From the NCBI RefSeq assembly GCF_014203595.1, contig NZ_JACHJK010000007.1:372001-436000 (forward strand): a stretch of 64,000 nucleotides of DNA, in the 5' to 3' direction. The DNA comes from Streptomyces echinatus. Its GTDB lineage: Bacteria; Actinomycetota; Actinomycetes; Streptomycetales; Streptomycetaceae. Positions 1 through 7,379 of this stretch are shown here, one piece after another (the stretch's first letter is position 1; each line of letters opens with the position of its first letter). A program made the position numbers and the translations under genes. Below the pieces are notes generated by a model. It saw only the letters and a list, made by a program, of their open reading frames with translations. It was not told where the DNA came from and searched no databases.

Positions 1-1972
1 AGGTGGTGAATTTCACCGACTGGCTGTGCCCGCCGGAGATCTCCACGGGCTGCTCGTAGTAGGCCTTGTCGCCGATCTTCAGACGGGTCGGCATGGTCGA
101 CTCCAGGCGCAGCACCAGGTGGCCGACGGGCTGCACGAGGTTGTTCTGGACCGTCACCGGGATCGTGGCGCTGCGGCCCGAGAGCTTGGTCTCGGACTTG
201 TCGATCAGCTTGACCTGGTCGGCCAGCTCGTCGAGCCATGCCTCCACGGCGCCGCGGTAGCTGTCCGCCTCGCCGCCGCGGCCACGCCAGGACGTGGACA
301 TCTCCCGGTTTATGGCCCGTCCGAAGGGGGTGACCACGCGGGACTGGTCGGTGAGGACCACGCGGAAGCTGTCGAGCTTGTCCTGGGTGCGGGCGATCTG
401 CTCGAAGGCCGTCCGCGGGAGCTCCTGCCGGCGCAGCGAGGAGGGGTAGGCGGACGTCGACGGGATGCGGGTGGTGGCGTCCGGGTCGGGCTTGTCCTTG
501 GAGGTCGCGGTGAGGTCCTGGGGCAGGGACCAGGTGCCGCCCTGGAGCGCCGTCAGCGCTGCCGCCATCGCCTGTGCCTGGCTGGCCGTGGGCGTGCGCT
601 GCGGGGCGACGACGATGCTGCGCTGCTCGTCCGTCTGCGTGTTCAGCTGCAGGCTCAGGGCCAGGAACTGCTGCACGGCGAGGGTGGCCGAGCCCGCCTT
701 CGTCAGGTCGCCCTCGAACGCCGTGGACAGCCTGGAATCGGCGACCACGGCCGTGGTGCCTCCGCCGACCGGGCGGGCGGCGGACGGTGTGTACGACAGT
801 CCGGCGGTCTCCCGGAGGCTGTCGCTGCGGGCGATCACCCGGTCGGCTCCGGCGGAGGTCGCGACCTTCATGATCGACGGGTCCACGGCGCCGTTCACCG
901 GCCAGGCGAAGTCGGTGCTCGGTGTGACGTGCAACACGGTCTTGACAGTGGTCGCGGCCACGTCGGTGGCGTCCTTGAGGTGGCTGAGCGAGCCGGTGAC
1001 GCTGGTGCCCTTGTGCGCCAGGGAGGCGAGGTCCGGGTCGGCGAAGGGCAGCGCGACGACCTCCTTGCCGGCCACCGCCTTCTGCAGGGAGGCCAGCCAC
1101 TGCTTGGCGACCGCCTGGTGCTCCCGCGAGCCGGGCGTGCTGGTGCCGCCGGCGCCCTGGAGCCGGTAGTTGCCCACCGCCATCGCGTCGACCGAGGCCA
1201 GCAGGTCCGGGTCGATCACCCAGGTGACGTCGAGGTCCTTGCCCAGCTCCACCATCTGCGCCAGCCGGCCGCCCGGTACCAGATCCTTGGCCAGGTCGTC
1301 GTCGAGGAACTCCGGCGTCTGCAGATCGCCCGCGCCCGTCTTGGCCGTCATGTGGACCGTGGAGAGCAGCGGCCACAGGAACGTCGTCTTCGTCTTGGTG
1401 TCGGCGTCCGAGGGCTGCCACGGCAGGAACGTCCGCCGGATGCCCAGGGGCTGGTCCCAGGGCTGGGCGGAGGTCTGGCCGGACAGGGCGACCCCGAGTT
1501 CATAGACCCCGTCCTCGCCGAGGTCGAGCTTGTCCACGGGGACGGAGATGCTGAAGTGCTCGGCGACGCCCGGGGCCAGCTTGTCGAAGTCCTCCTCGTA
1601 CTTCCCGCCGATCTCCGAGCCGGAGCTGCCCTGCACTTCGTCGGAGTGCCGGGCCACGGAGTCGATGGCCGACCGGGTGGTCAGCGGGGAGCCCACCTGA
1701 AGGCCCACATGGGCGTGGGTGACGGTCTGCTTGCCGTTGTTGGTCACCGTGCCGGACACGGTCAGCGTGTCGCCGTCCGTGGGAGCACTGGGGCTGAGCG
1801 CGTCCACGGAGACCGACACCGTGTCGGAGGAGGCGGCCTGCGCGGGTCCGGCGGCCGGCAACTGGAGCAGACCTGCCAGCAGCGGTGTCCCCGCGAGAAG
1901 TGCTCCGGCCCGCCGCAGCCATCGGCGGGCAGGTGAGGCACTGGTCCCCTGGAAGTCAGCCGCCTCGGCCAC
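1..1972 (-). CDS. Secreted/cell-surface protein, DUF6049-like (C-terminus outside window)
   Basis: This frame is open from GTG at 1972 to the left edge, about 657 codons, so the C-terminus is missing. An in-frame TGA lies just upstream of the GTG, which makes it the first possible start. The N-terminus has paired arginines (about residues 16-21), a hydrophobic stretch ending near PAAGPAQAA, and a probable signal-peptidase site near residue 46. The mature part begins with a beta-rich segment of the type seen in extracellular domains (TVSGTVTNNGKQ). Proteins of this layout sit between the MurJ-like flippase and the CCA-adding enzyme in Streptomyces and are annotated DUF6049. That name comes from memory of gene order and architecture, not a search. 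The gene diverges from cca across about 260 bp. Molecular role unknown; secretion is well supported. Confidence 0.75.
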   Translation of the reverse strand, partial: MAEAADFQGTSASPARRWLRRAGALLAGTPLLAGLLQLPAAGPAQAASSDTVSVSVDALSPSAPTDGDTLTVSGTVTNNGKQTVTHAHVGLQVGSPLTTRSAIDSVARHSDEVQGSSGSEIGGKYEEDFDKLAPGVAEHFSISVPVDKLDLGEDGVYELGVALSGQTSAQPWDQPLGIRRTFLPWQPSDADTKTKTTFLWPLLSTVHMTAKTGAGDLQTPEFLDDDLAKDLVPGGRLAQMVELGKDLDVTWVIDPDLLASVDAMAVGNYRLQGAGGTSTPGSREHQAVAKQWLASLQKAVAGKEVVALPFADPDLASLAHKGTSVTGSLSHLKDATDVAATTVKTVLHVTPSTDFAWPVNGAVDPSIMKVATSAGADRVIARSDSLRETAGLSYTPSAARPVGGGTTAVVADSRLSTAFEGDLTKAGSATLAVQQFLALSLQLNTQTDEQRSIVVAPQRTPTASQAQAMAAALTALQGGTWSLPQDLTATSKDKPDPDATTRIPSTSAYPSSLRRQELPRTAFEQIARTQDKLDSFRVVLTDQSRVVTPFGRAINREMSTSWRGRGGEADSYRGAVEAWLDELADQVKLIDKSETKLSGRSATIPVTVQNNLVQPVGHLVLRLESTMPTRLKIGDKAYYEQPVEISGGHSQSVKFTT

Positions 1973-2231
1973 GCGCTCGCCCGTCCCTCGTCGTCGTCAG
2001 TGGTCGTCGGAATGTGCGTCCCCGCATGGTAACGATGCGCGCGGAACGGAAGTGCCGCGGTCTCCTCCACAAGATCAGGAGGACGGCCCTCAGCCGTCCT
2101 CTATATCCAGTATCGAGGGGAGAGCGGACGTACGCCGTGAAGGGCAGCACTTGCACGGGTATGCAGGGACCTGTACGTGCCCTATTAATGCGGGCGCCCC
2201 TGGTCGCGCGGGACACGTACCCTCTTCTGTT

Positions 2232-3674
2232 GTGCCGAACCCGAACGAAGACACTCCCTCTGCCCTGAGCCAGGCGCAGCAGCGCGCGGTCACCGAGCTG
2301 CTGCGGGTGGCCCCCGTCGCCGACGATCTCGCCCGCCGATTCCAGGAGGCCGGGTTCTCGCTCGCCCTGGTCGGCGGATCGGTCCGCGACGCGCTGCTCG
2401 GCCGGCTCGGCAATGACCTGGACTTCACCACGGACGCCCGACCCGAGGACGTACTGAAGATCGTCCGGCCATGGGCGGACGCCGTCTGGGAGGTGGGGAT
2501 CGCCTTCGGTACGGTCGGCGCGCACAAGGGCGGCTACCAGATCGAGATCACCACCTACCGGTCCGAGGCCTACGACCGCACCTCCCGCAAGCCGGAGGTG
2601 TCGTACGGCGACTCCATCGGGCAAGACCTGGTCCGGCGTGACTTCACCGTGAACGCGATGGCCGTGGCCCTGCCGGAGAAGGAGTTCATCGACCCGCACG
2701 GCGGTCTGGAGGACCTCGCGGCGCGTGTGCTGAGGACGCCGGGCACGCCCGAGGAGTCCTTCTCGGACGACCCGCTGCGGATGATGCGGGCCGCCCGGTT
2801 CGCCGCCCAGCTGGACTTCGAGGTCGCCCCCGAGGTCGTCACCGCCATGACGGAGATGGCCGGGCGCCTCGAGATCGTCTCGGCGGAGCGGGTGCGGGAC
2901 GAGCTGAACAAGCTGGTCCTGTCCGCGAACCCGCGCAAGGGTCTGGCGTTGCTTGTCCACACCGGGCTCGCCGCGCATGTCCTGCCCGAGCTGCCGGCGC
3001 TGCGGCTGGAGCGTGACGAGCACCACCGGCACAAGGACGTCTACGAGCACACGTTGATCGTTCTGGAGCAGGCGATCGCTCTGGAGCAGGACGGTCCGGA
3101 CCTCACCCTGCGGCTGGCCGCGCTGCTGCACGACATCGGCAAGCCGCGCACCCGCCGCTTCGAGGAGGACGGCCGGGTCTCGTTCCACCACCACGAGATG
3201 GTCGGCGCCAAGATGACCAAGAAGCGCATGACTGCCTTGAAGTACTCCAACGAGCTGGTGAAGGACGTCTCCCGGCTGGTCGAACTGCACCTGCGCTTCC
3301 ACGGCTACGGCACCGGGGAATGGACGGACTCGGCTGTCCGCCGGTACGTCCGTGACGCGGGCCCACTGCTGGACCGTCTGCACAAGCTGACCCGTTCCGA
3401 CTGCACCACGCGCAACAAGCGCAAGGCGGTCGCCCTGTCCCGGGCCTACGACGGTCTGGAGGAGCGCATCACCCAGCTGAAGGAGCAGGAGGAGCTGGAC
3501 GCCATTCGGCCCGACCTCGACGGCAACCAGATCATGGAGATCCTGGGAGTCGGCCCGGGCCCCGCCGTGGGCAAGGCGTACAAGCACATGCTGGAGCTGC
3601 GCCTGGAGAACGGCCCGATGGAGCACGGAGACGCGGTGTCGGCGCTCAAGGATTGGTGGGCCGCGCAGAGCTGA
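2232..3674 (+). CDS. cca: CCA tRNA nucleotidyltransferase
   Basis: Adds or repairs the 3'-terminal CCA of tRNAs using CTP and ATP. The 480-residue protein has the class II nucleotidyltransferase head near residues 45-80 (LVGGSVRDALLG followed by the catalytic DLDFTT carboxylates). Then come the RRDFTVNAMA motif, the RMMRAARFAAQLDF segment, and a C-terminal HD domain (LLHDIGKP, with FHHHEMVGA). The GTG at 2232 (VPNPNEDTPSALS) is chosen because the longer open frame upstream to 1719 lacks family homology and runs across the divergent promoter region. No strong Shine-Dalgarno precedes it, so a leaderless or weakly initiated message is possible. The tRNA-like gene later in this window lacks encoded CCA, which fits a need for this enzyme. 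Confidence 0.93.
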   Translation: MPNPNEDTPSALSQAQQRAVTELLRVAPVADDLARRFQEAGFSLALVGGSVRDALLGRLGNDLDFTTDARPEDVLKIVRPWADAVWEVGIAFGTVGAHKGGYQIEITTYRSEAYDRTSRKPEVSYGDSIGQDLVRRDFTVNAMAVALPEKEFIDPHGGLEDLAARVLRTPGTPEESFSDDPLRMMRAARFAAQLDFEVAPEVVTAMTEMAGRLEIVSAERVRDELNKLVLSANPRKGLALLVHTGLAAHVLPELPALRLERDEHHRHKDVYEHTLIVLEQAIALEQDGPDLTLRLAALLHDIGKPRTRRFEEDGRVSFHHHEMVGAKMTKKRMTALKYSNELVKDVSRLVELHLRFHGYGTGEWTDSAVRRYVRDAGPLLDRLHKLTRSDCTTRNKRKAVALSRAYDGLEERITQLKEQEELDAIRPDLDGNQIMEILGVGPGPAVGKAYKHMLELRLENGPMEHGDAVSALKDWWAAQS

Positions 3675-3680
3675 TCCCGA

Positions 3681-3714
3681 CCTGGTGGATGTTTCACGTG
3701 AAACATCCACCAGG
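3681..3714. terminator. Perfect 34-bp palindrome with parS core; likely bidirectional terminator
   Basis: Arms of 17 bases are perfectly complementary and the centre (3691-3704) is the parS sequence GTTTCACGTGAAAC. It begins seven bases after the cca stop and lies between convergent genes, where a two-way terminator is expected. The transcript would form a strong hairpin, so one element may serve both ParB binding and termination. Confidence 0.6.
3691..3704. promoter_or_regulatory. parS (ParB-binding site)
   Basis: Perfect GTTTCACGTGAAAC, the Streptomyces parS consensus. It is intergenic and the first of eleven such sites in the window. Confidence 0.9.
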
Positions 3715-3740
3715 GCCGGTGCTGCCGCAACAGTGACGCC

Positions 3741-3774
3741 GAGGGGCGATGTTTCACGTGAAACATCGCCCCTC
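3741..3774. terminator. Second perfect 34-bp palindrome with parS core
   Basis: GAGGGGCGAT, a central parS and ATCGCCCCTC form a perfect palindrome with 17-base arms. It lies in the same convergent gap as the previous one, 26 bp away, and closer to the 3' end of the leftward MFS gene. It probably terminates that gene. Confidence 0.55.
3751..3764. promoter_or_regulatory. parS (ParB-binding site)
   Basis: Perfect GTTTCACGTGAAAC, 60 bp from the first site (centre to centre). Confidence 0.9.
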
Positions 3775-3811
3775 GCTCTGTCTCGGCCCGCTGGAGCCCG
3801 TGCTCGCGGGA

Positions 3812-5074
3812 TCACCGCCGCTCGAAGCGGCCCAGGGCCACGGTGATCACTCCGTAGAGGACGCCGACGAGAACAACCAGCACCGTCGAGCGGCCGTCCG
3901 GTGGAAGCATCAGTGCCGCCACCCCTGCCGCCCCGACGAAGGCGACATTGAAGAGGACGTCGTACACGGAGAAGATCCGGCCGCGGAAGTTGTCCTCGAC
4001 GCGGGCCTGGACGATCGTGTCCGTGGCGATCTTGGCTCCCTGGGTGATCAGGCCGAGGACGAAGGCGGCGACCATGAGCGGGCCGGTGGCGAACGGAAGA
4101 CCCAGGGCGGGTTCCAGCACCATGGCCGCGCCGGAACACACCATGATCCAGCGGACGGGGCCGAGCCGTCCCACCGCCCAGGGCGTCACCACGGCCGCCG
4201 CGAAGAACCCCGCGCCGGACAGTGCCAGCGCCGGCCCGAGCAGCCGCAGTCCTTCCTCGGGGGTGTCCGCGAGGGCGTAGCGGCAGAGCATGAGCAGCAG
4301 GACGAGGAGCGCGCCGTAGCAGAAGCGCATCAGCGTCATCGCGGCCAGGGCCCAGGCCGCTTCTCTGCGCCGGGGTGAGGCCAGGTGCCGGACGGCGGCG
4401 ACCAGCTCGCGTGCGGTCTCGGCGAGTGTCGTACCGAGACCGGGCCGTTCCGGGTGGCGGTCGGGACCGAGCAGGCCGGGAGGCAGGCGCAGGGAGGCGA
4501 GGCTCGCGCACAGATAGAGGAAGGCGCCGAGCAGGACGACCGCCGCGTCGGAGCCCGACGCCACCAGCCGCACGCCGAAGGCCAGGCCCCCGCCGGCGGT
4601 CGCGGCTAGCGTGCCGGCCGTCGGGGAGAGCGAGTTGGCCAGCACCAGACGCTCGGCGTCGACGACCCGGGGCAGGGCGGCGGACAGCCCCGCGAGGACG
4701 AAGCGGTTGACGGCTGTGACACACAGCGCGGAGACGTAGAAGAGCCAGTCGGGCGCGGGGCCGATCATCAGTACGGCGGTGGCCGCGGCCAGGAGGGACC
4801 TCAGCAGATTGCCGTACACGAAGACCTGCCGACGCCGCCAGCGGTCCAGCAGGACGCCGGCGAAGGGGCCGACCAGCGAGTAGGGGAGCAGCAGGACCGC
4901 CATCGCCGAGGCGATCGCGGTGGCCGAGGTCTGCTTCTCCGGGGAGAAGACGACGTAGGCGGCGAGCGCGACCTGGAAGACGCCGTCGGCGCCCTGGGAC
5001 AGGAGACGGATGTACAGCAGGTGCCGGAAGTGCCGCAGGCGCACCAGCAGACGCAGGTCACGTACGACGGGCAT
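3812..5074 (-). CDS. MFS transporter
   Basis: Integral membrane protein of the major facilitator superfamily with about 420 residues and roughly twelve hydrophobic segments. The LLPYSLVGPFAGVLLDRWRRR segment after TM2 is the usual MFS loop with basic residues, as in macrolide-efflux-like (MefA/NreB-type) members. The substrate cannot be read from sequence. ATG at 5074 is chosen because GAGG lies nine bases upstream. A GTG at 5089 would add five residues but has no clear ribosome-binding site. Transcribed leftward, separated from the inositol-phosphate synthase gene by a terminator hairpin, and convergent with cca. Confidence 0.82.
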   Translation of the reverse strand: MPVVRDLRLLVRLRHFRHLLYIRLLSQGADGVFQVALAAYVVFSPEKQTSATAIASAMAVLLLPYSLVGPFAGVLLDRWRRRQVFVYGNLLRSLLAAATAVLMIGPAPDWLFYVSALCVTAVNRFVLAGLSAALPRVVDAERLVLANSLSPTAGTLAATAGGGLAFGVRLVASGSDAAVVLLGAFLYLCASLASLRLPPGLLGPDRHPERPGLGTTLAETARELVAAVRHLASPRRREAAWALAAMTLMRFCYGALLVLLLMLCRYALADTPEEGLRLLGPALALSGAGFFAAAVVTPWAVGRLGPVRWIMVCSGAAMVLEPALGLPFATGPLMVAAFVLGLITQGAKIATDTIVQARVEDNFRGRIFSVYDVLFNVAFVGAAGVAALMLPPDGRSTVLVVLVGVLYGVITVALGRFERR

Positions 5075-5096
5075 GGGCGACAGCCTCACATGTGCG

Positions 5097-5130
5097 GAAG
5101 GTCCCCGGGTCAGGGAACCCGGGGACCTTC
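5097..5130 (-). terminator. Rho-independent-type terminator after inositol-phosphate synthase
   Basis: Perfect 14-bp stem (GAAGGTCCCCGGGT / ACCCGGGGACCTTC) with a 6-nt loop. It starts 44 bases beyond the synthase stop codon and immediately before the MFS start. Confidence 0.8.
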
Positions 5131-5173
5131 ACCGCCCTGGCAGGAGCGTTCTCGTGCGAGTGGTCTCAGCGCC

Positions 5174-6256
5174 TCAGCGCTCGACCTCGCCGCGGATGAA
5201 CTTCTCGACGTTCACGCGGGCCTCGTCGTCGAAGTACTGGACCGGCGGGGACTTCATGAAGTAGGAGGAGGCCGACAGGATCGGGCCGCCGATGCCGCGG
5301 TCCTTGGCGATCTTCGCGGCGCGCAGGGCGTCGATGATGACACCCGCGGAGTTCGGGGAGTCCCAGACCTCGAGCTTGTACTCAAGGTTCAGCGGGACGT
5401 CACCGAAGGCACGGCCCTCGAGGCGGACGTAGGCCCACTTGCGGTCGTCCAGCCAGGCCACGTAGTCGGACGGGCCGATGTGGACGTTCTTCTCGCCGAG
5501 GTCCCGGTCGGGGATCTGGGAGGTGACGGCCTGCGTCTTGGAGATCTTCTTGGACTCAAGGCGCTCGCGCTCGAGCATGTTCTTGAAGTCCATGTTGCCG
5601 CCGACGTTCAGCTGCATCGTGCGGTCGAGGATGACACCGCGGTCCTCGAACAGCTTCGCCATGACGCGGTGCGTGATGGTGGCGCCGACCTGGGACTTGA
5701 TGTCGTCACCGACGATCGGGACGCCCGCCTCGGTGAACTTGTCCGCCCACTCCTTGGTGCCGGCGATGAAGACCGGGAGGGCGTTGACGAAGCCGACCTT
5801 GGCGTCGATGGCGCACTGGGCGTAGAACTTCGCCGCGTCCTCGGAGCCCACGGGGAGGTAGCAGACCAGGACGTCGACCTGCTTGTCCTTCAGGACCTGG
5901 ACGACGTCGACCGGCTCGTCGGCCGACTCCTCGATGGTGGCACGGTAGTACTTGCCGAGACCGTCGAGGGTGTGGCCGCGCTGGACGGTGACACCGGTGC
6001 TGGGCACGTCGCAGATCTTGATGGTGTTGTTCTCGGAGGCGCCGATCGCGTCCGCGAGGTCGAGGCCGACCTTCTTGGCGTCCACGTCGAAGGCGGCGAC
6101 GAACTCGACGTCCTTGACGTGGTAGTCACCGAACTGCACGTGCATCAGGCCGGGGACCTTGGACGCCGGGTCGGCGTCCTTGTAGTACTCGACGCCCTGC
6201 ACCAGCGACGCGGCGCAGTTGCCCACGCCGACGATGGCTACGCGAACCGAACCCAT
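5174..6256 (-). CDS. ino1: Inositol-3-phosphate synthase
   Basis: Converts D-glucose 6-phosphate to 1D-myo-inositol 3-phosphate using bound NAD+. This is the entry step to phosphatidylinositol and to mycothiol, the main actinobacterial thiol. The 360-residue protein begins with a Rossmann motif (VAIVGVGNCAASLVQG) and carries the family segments VLVCYLPVGSEDAAKFYA, VGDDIKSQVGATITHR and LNVGGNMDF. The length matches the short actinobacterial type. ATG at 6256 is chosen because GGGAG precedes it by about nine bases and homology starts at MGSVRVAIVG. It follows padR by 43 bases on the same strand, so the two are probably cotranscribed from the palindrome-bearing promoter. Confidence 0.95.
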   Translation of the reverse strand: MGSVRVAIVGVGNCAASLVQGVEYYKDADPASKVPGLMHVQFGDYHVKDVEFVAAFDVDAKKVGLDLADAIGASENNTIKICDVPSTGVTVQRGHTLDGLGKYYRATIEESADEPVDVVQVLKDKQVDVLVCYLPVGSEDAAKFYAQCAIDAKVGFVNALPVFIAGTKEWADKFTEAGVPIVGDDIKSQVGATITHRVMAKLFEDRGVILDRTMQLNVGGNMDFKNMLERERLESKKISKTQAVTSQIPDRDLGEKNVHIGPSDYVAWLDDRKWAYVRLEGRAFGDVPLNLEYKLEVWDSPNSAGVIIDALRAAKIAKDRGIGGPILSASSYFMKSPPVQYFDDEARVNVEKFIRGEVER

Positions 6257-6299
6257 TCCGGTTGCTCCCTGTGTGTACGAGTGAGGCCCTGACTGGGTC

Positions 6300-6983
6300 T
6301 CACGTGGCGGTGTCGTCGGGCGTATCCGTGCGGGGGGTTTCCCCGCCACGGGGCAGGCCGCCCGTCGATCCAGTGGTGGTGTCCTGCTGAGCGGTCCCCC
6401 CGGACGCGGAACCTCTCAGGTCCCGTCCGGCCCGCTCGCTCTCGATGAGCTCGTTCAGCCAGCGCACTTCGCGCTCCACGGACTCCATTCCGTGGCGCTG
6501 GAGCTCAAGCGTGTAGTCGTCGAGGCGTTCCCGGGTGCGCGCCAGCGAGGCGCGCATCTTCTCCAGGCGCTCCTCCAGGCGGCTGCGCCGGCCCTCCAGG
6601 ACGCGCATGCGCACATCGCGCGAGGTCTGCCCGAAGAAGGCGAACCGTGCGGCGAAGTGCTCGTCCTCGTAGGCGTCGGGGCCGGTCTGCGAGAGCAGTT
6701 CCTCGAAGTGCTCCTTACCTTCTGCCGTCAATCGATACACGATCTTCGCGCGGCGTCCGGCGAGAGAGGCGGTGAGGGCGTCTTCCTGGGCGTTTCCCGG
6801 TTCCTCGATCAGCCAGCCGTTGGTGACCAGTGTCTTGAGGCAGGGGTACAGCGTCCCGTAGCTGAACGCACGGAACACACCCAGTGAAGTATTAAGTCGT
6901 TTGCGCAGCTCATAGCCGTGCATCGGGGACTCCCGCAGCAGGCCGAGCACGGCGAACTCAAGGATGCCGGAGCGCCGGCTCAT
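6300..6983 (-). CDS. PadR-family transcriptional regulator
   Basis: 227-residue repressor with the PadR winged helix at the N-terminus (ILEFAVLGLLRESPMHGYELRKRL ... YGTLYPCLKTLVTNGWL). A charged, coiled C-terminal dimerisation region of the VirR/AphA type follows (about residues 100-190). The tail of some 40 residues is Gly/Thr/Ser-rich and probably disordered. ATG at 6983 follows GAGGAGG. The gene lies directly upstream of ino1 and downstream of a perfect 19-bp palindrome, so it probably represses itself and ino1. The inducer is unknown. Confidence 0.9.
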   Translation of the reverse strand: MSRRSGILEFAVLGLLRESPMHGYELRKRLNTSLGVFRAFSYGTLYPCLKTLVTNGWLIEEPGNAQEDALTASLAGRRAKIVYRLTAEGKEHFEELLSQTGPDAYEDEHFAARFAFFGQTSRDVRMRVLEGRRSRLEERLEKMRASLARTRERLDDYTLELQRHGMESVEREVRWLNELIESERAGRDLRGSASGGTAQQDTTTGSTGGLPRGGETPRTDTPDDTAT

Positions 6984-7057
6984 CGTCGCCTCCTCTCGGC
7001 CCGTCGGGTCGTTCCCGCAGGTCTCGCAGTTCCTGTCAGCGTCTTTATCTCGCGCTG

Positions 7058-7076
7058 ATGTATCGACTCGATACAT
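7058..7076. promoter_or_regulatory. 19-bp palindromic operator, probable PadR site
   Basis: ATGTATCGA-C-TCGATACAT is a perfect palindrome with one central base. It lies 75 bp upstream of the padR start and 304 bp upstream of the divergent PBP gene. Its length and symmetry suit a winged-helix dimer; no other regulator gene is nearby. Confidence 0.65.
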
Positions 7077-7379
7077 CCCGACGATAGAACGGCCCGCCGC
7101 GGGCGACAAGGGGGACGGCGGTGAACGGGATCACATCACCGATTCGTAGGAGGCAAGTTGCCTGTTTTGGGGTGAACTTCGGGGCTCGGCAGGTTTTGGT
7201 GGTGCGTAGTCTGTGCGGCATGCACACCACCGGGAACCGCGTGACGCCTGGGGAGCGTCGTCGTCCCCGGTGCAGTACGGGTGAATGCAGGACCGACCAC
7301 ATCCGTACTTCGGGGGGACCGGAAACCAGCCGCCGTTCCAGGCGCGCACGGGTGCGCCTGCCCGAGGAGTAATCGTTCG

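Noticed and set aside
26..1936. Long + strand frame (636 codons) opposite the secreted protein
   Set aside because: Translation is low-complexity Gly/Arg/Val typical of antisense frames in high-GC DNA; the minus frame has a signal peptide and a coherent protein.
3446..4378. Frames beginning MFHVKH near 3.7 kb
   Set aside because: The start is the parS palindrome read as codons; the following residues show no family.
1956..4724. Large minus-strand frame over cca and the MFS gene
   Set aside because: Overlaps two well-supported genes and has composition typical of antisense reading.
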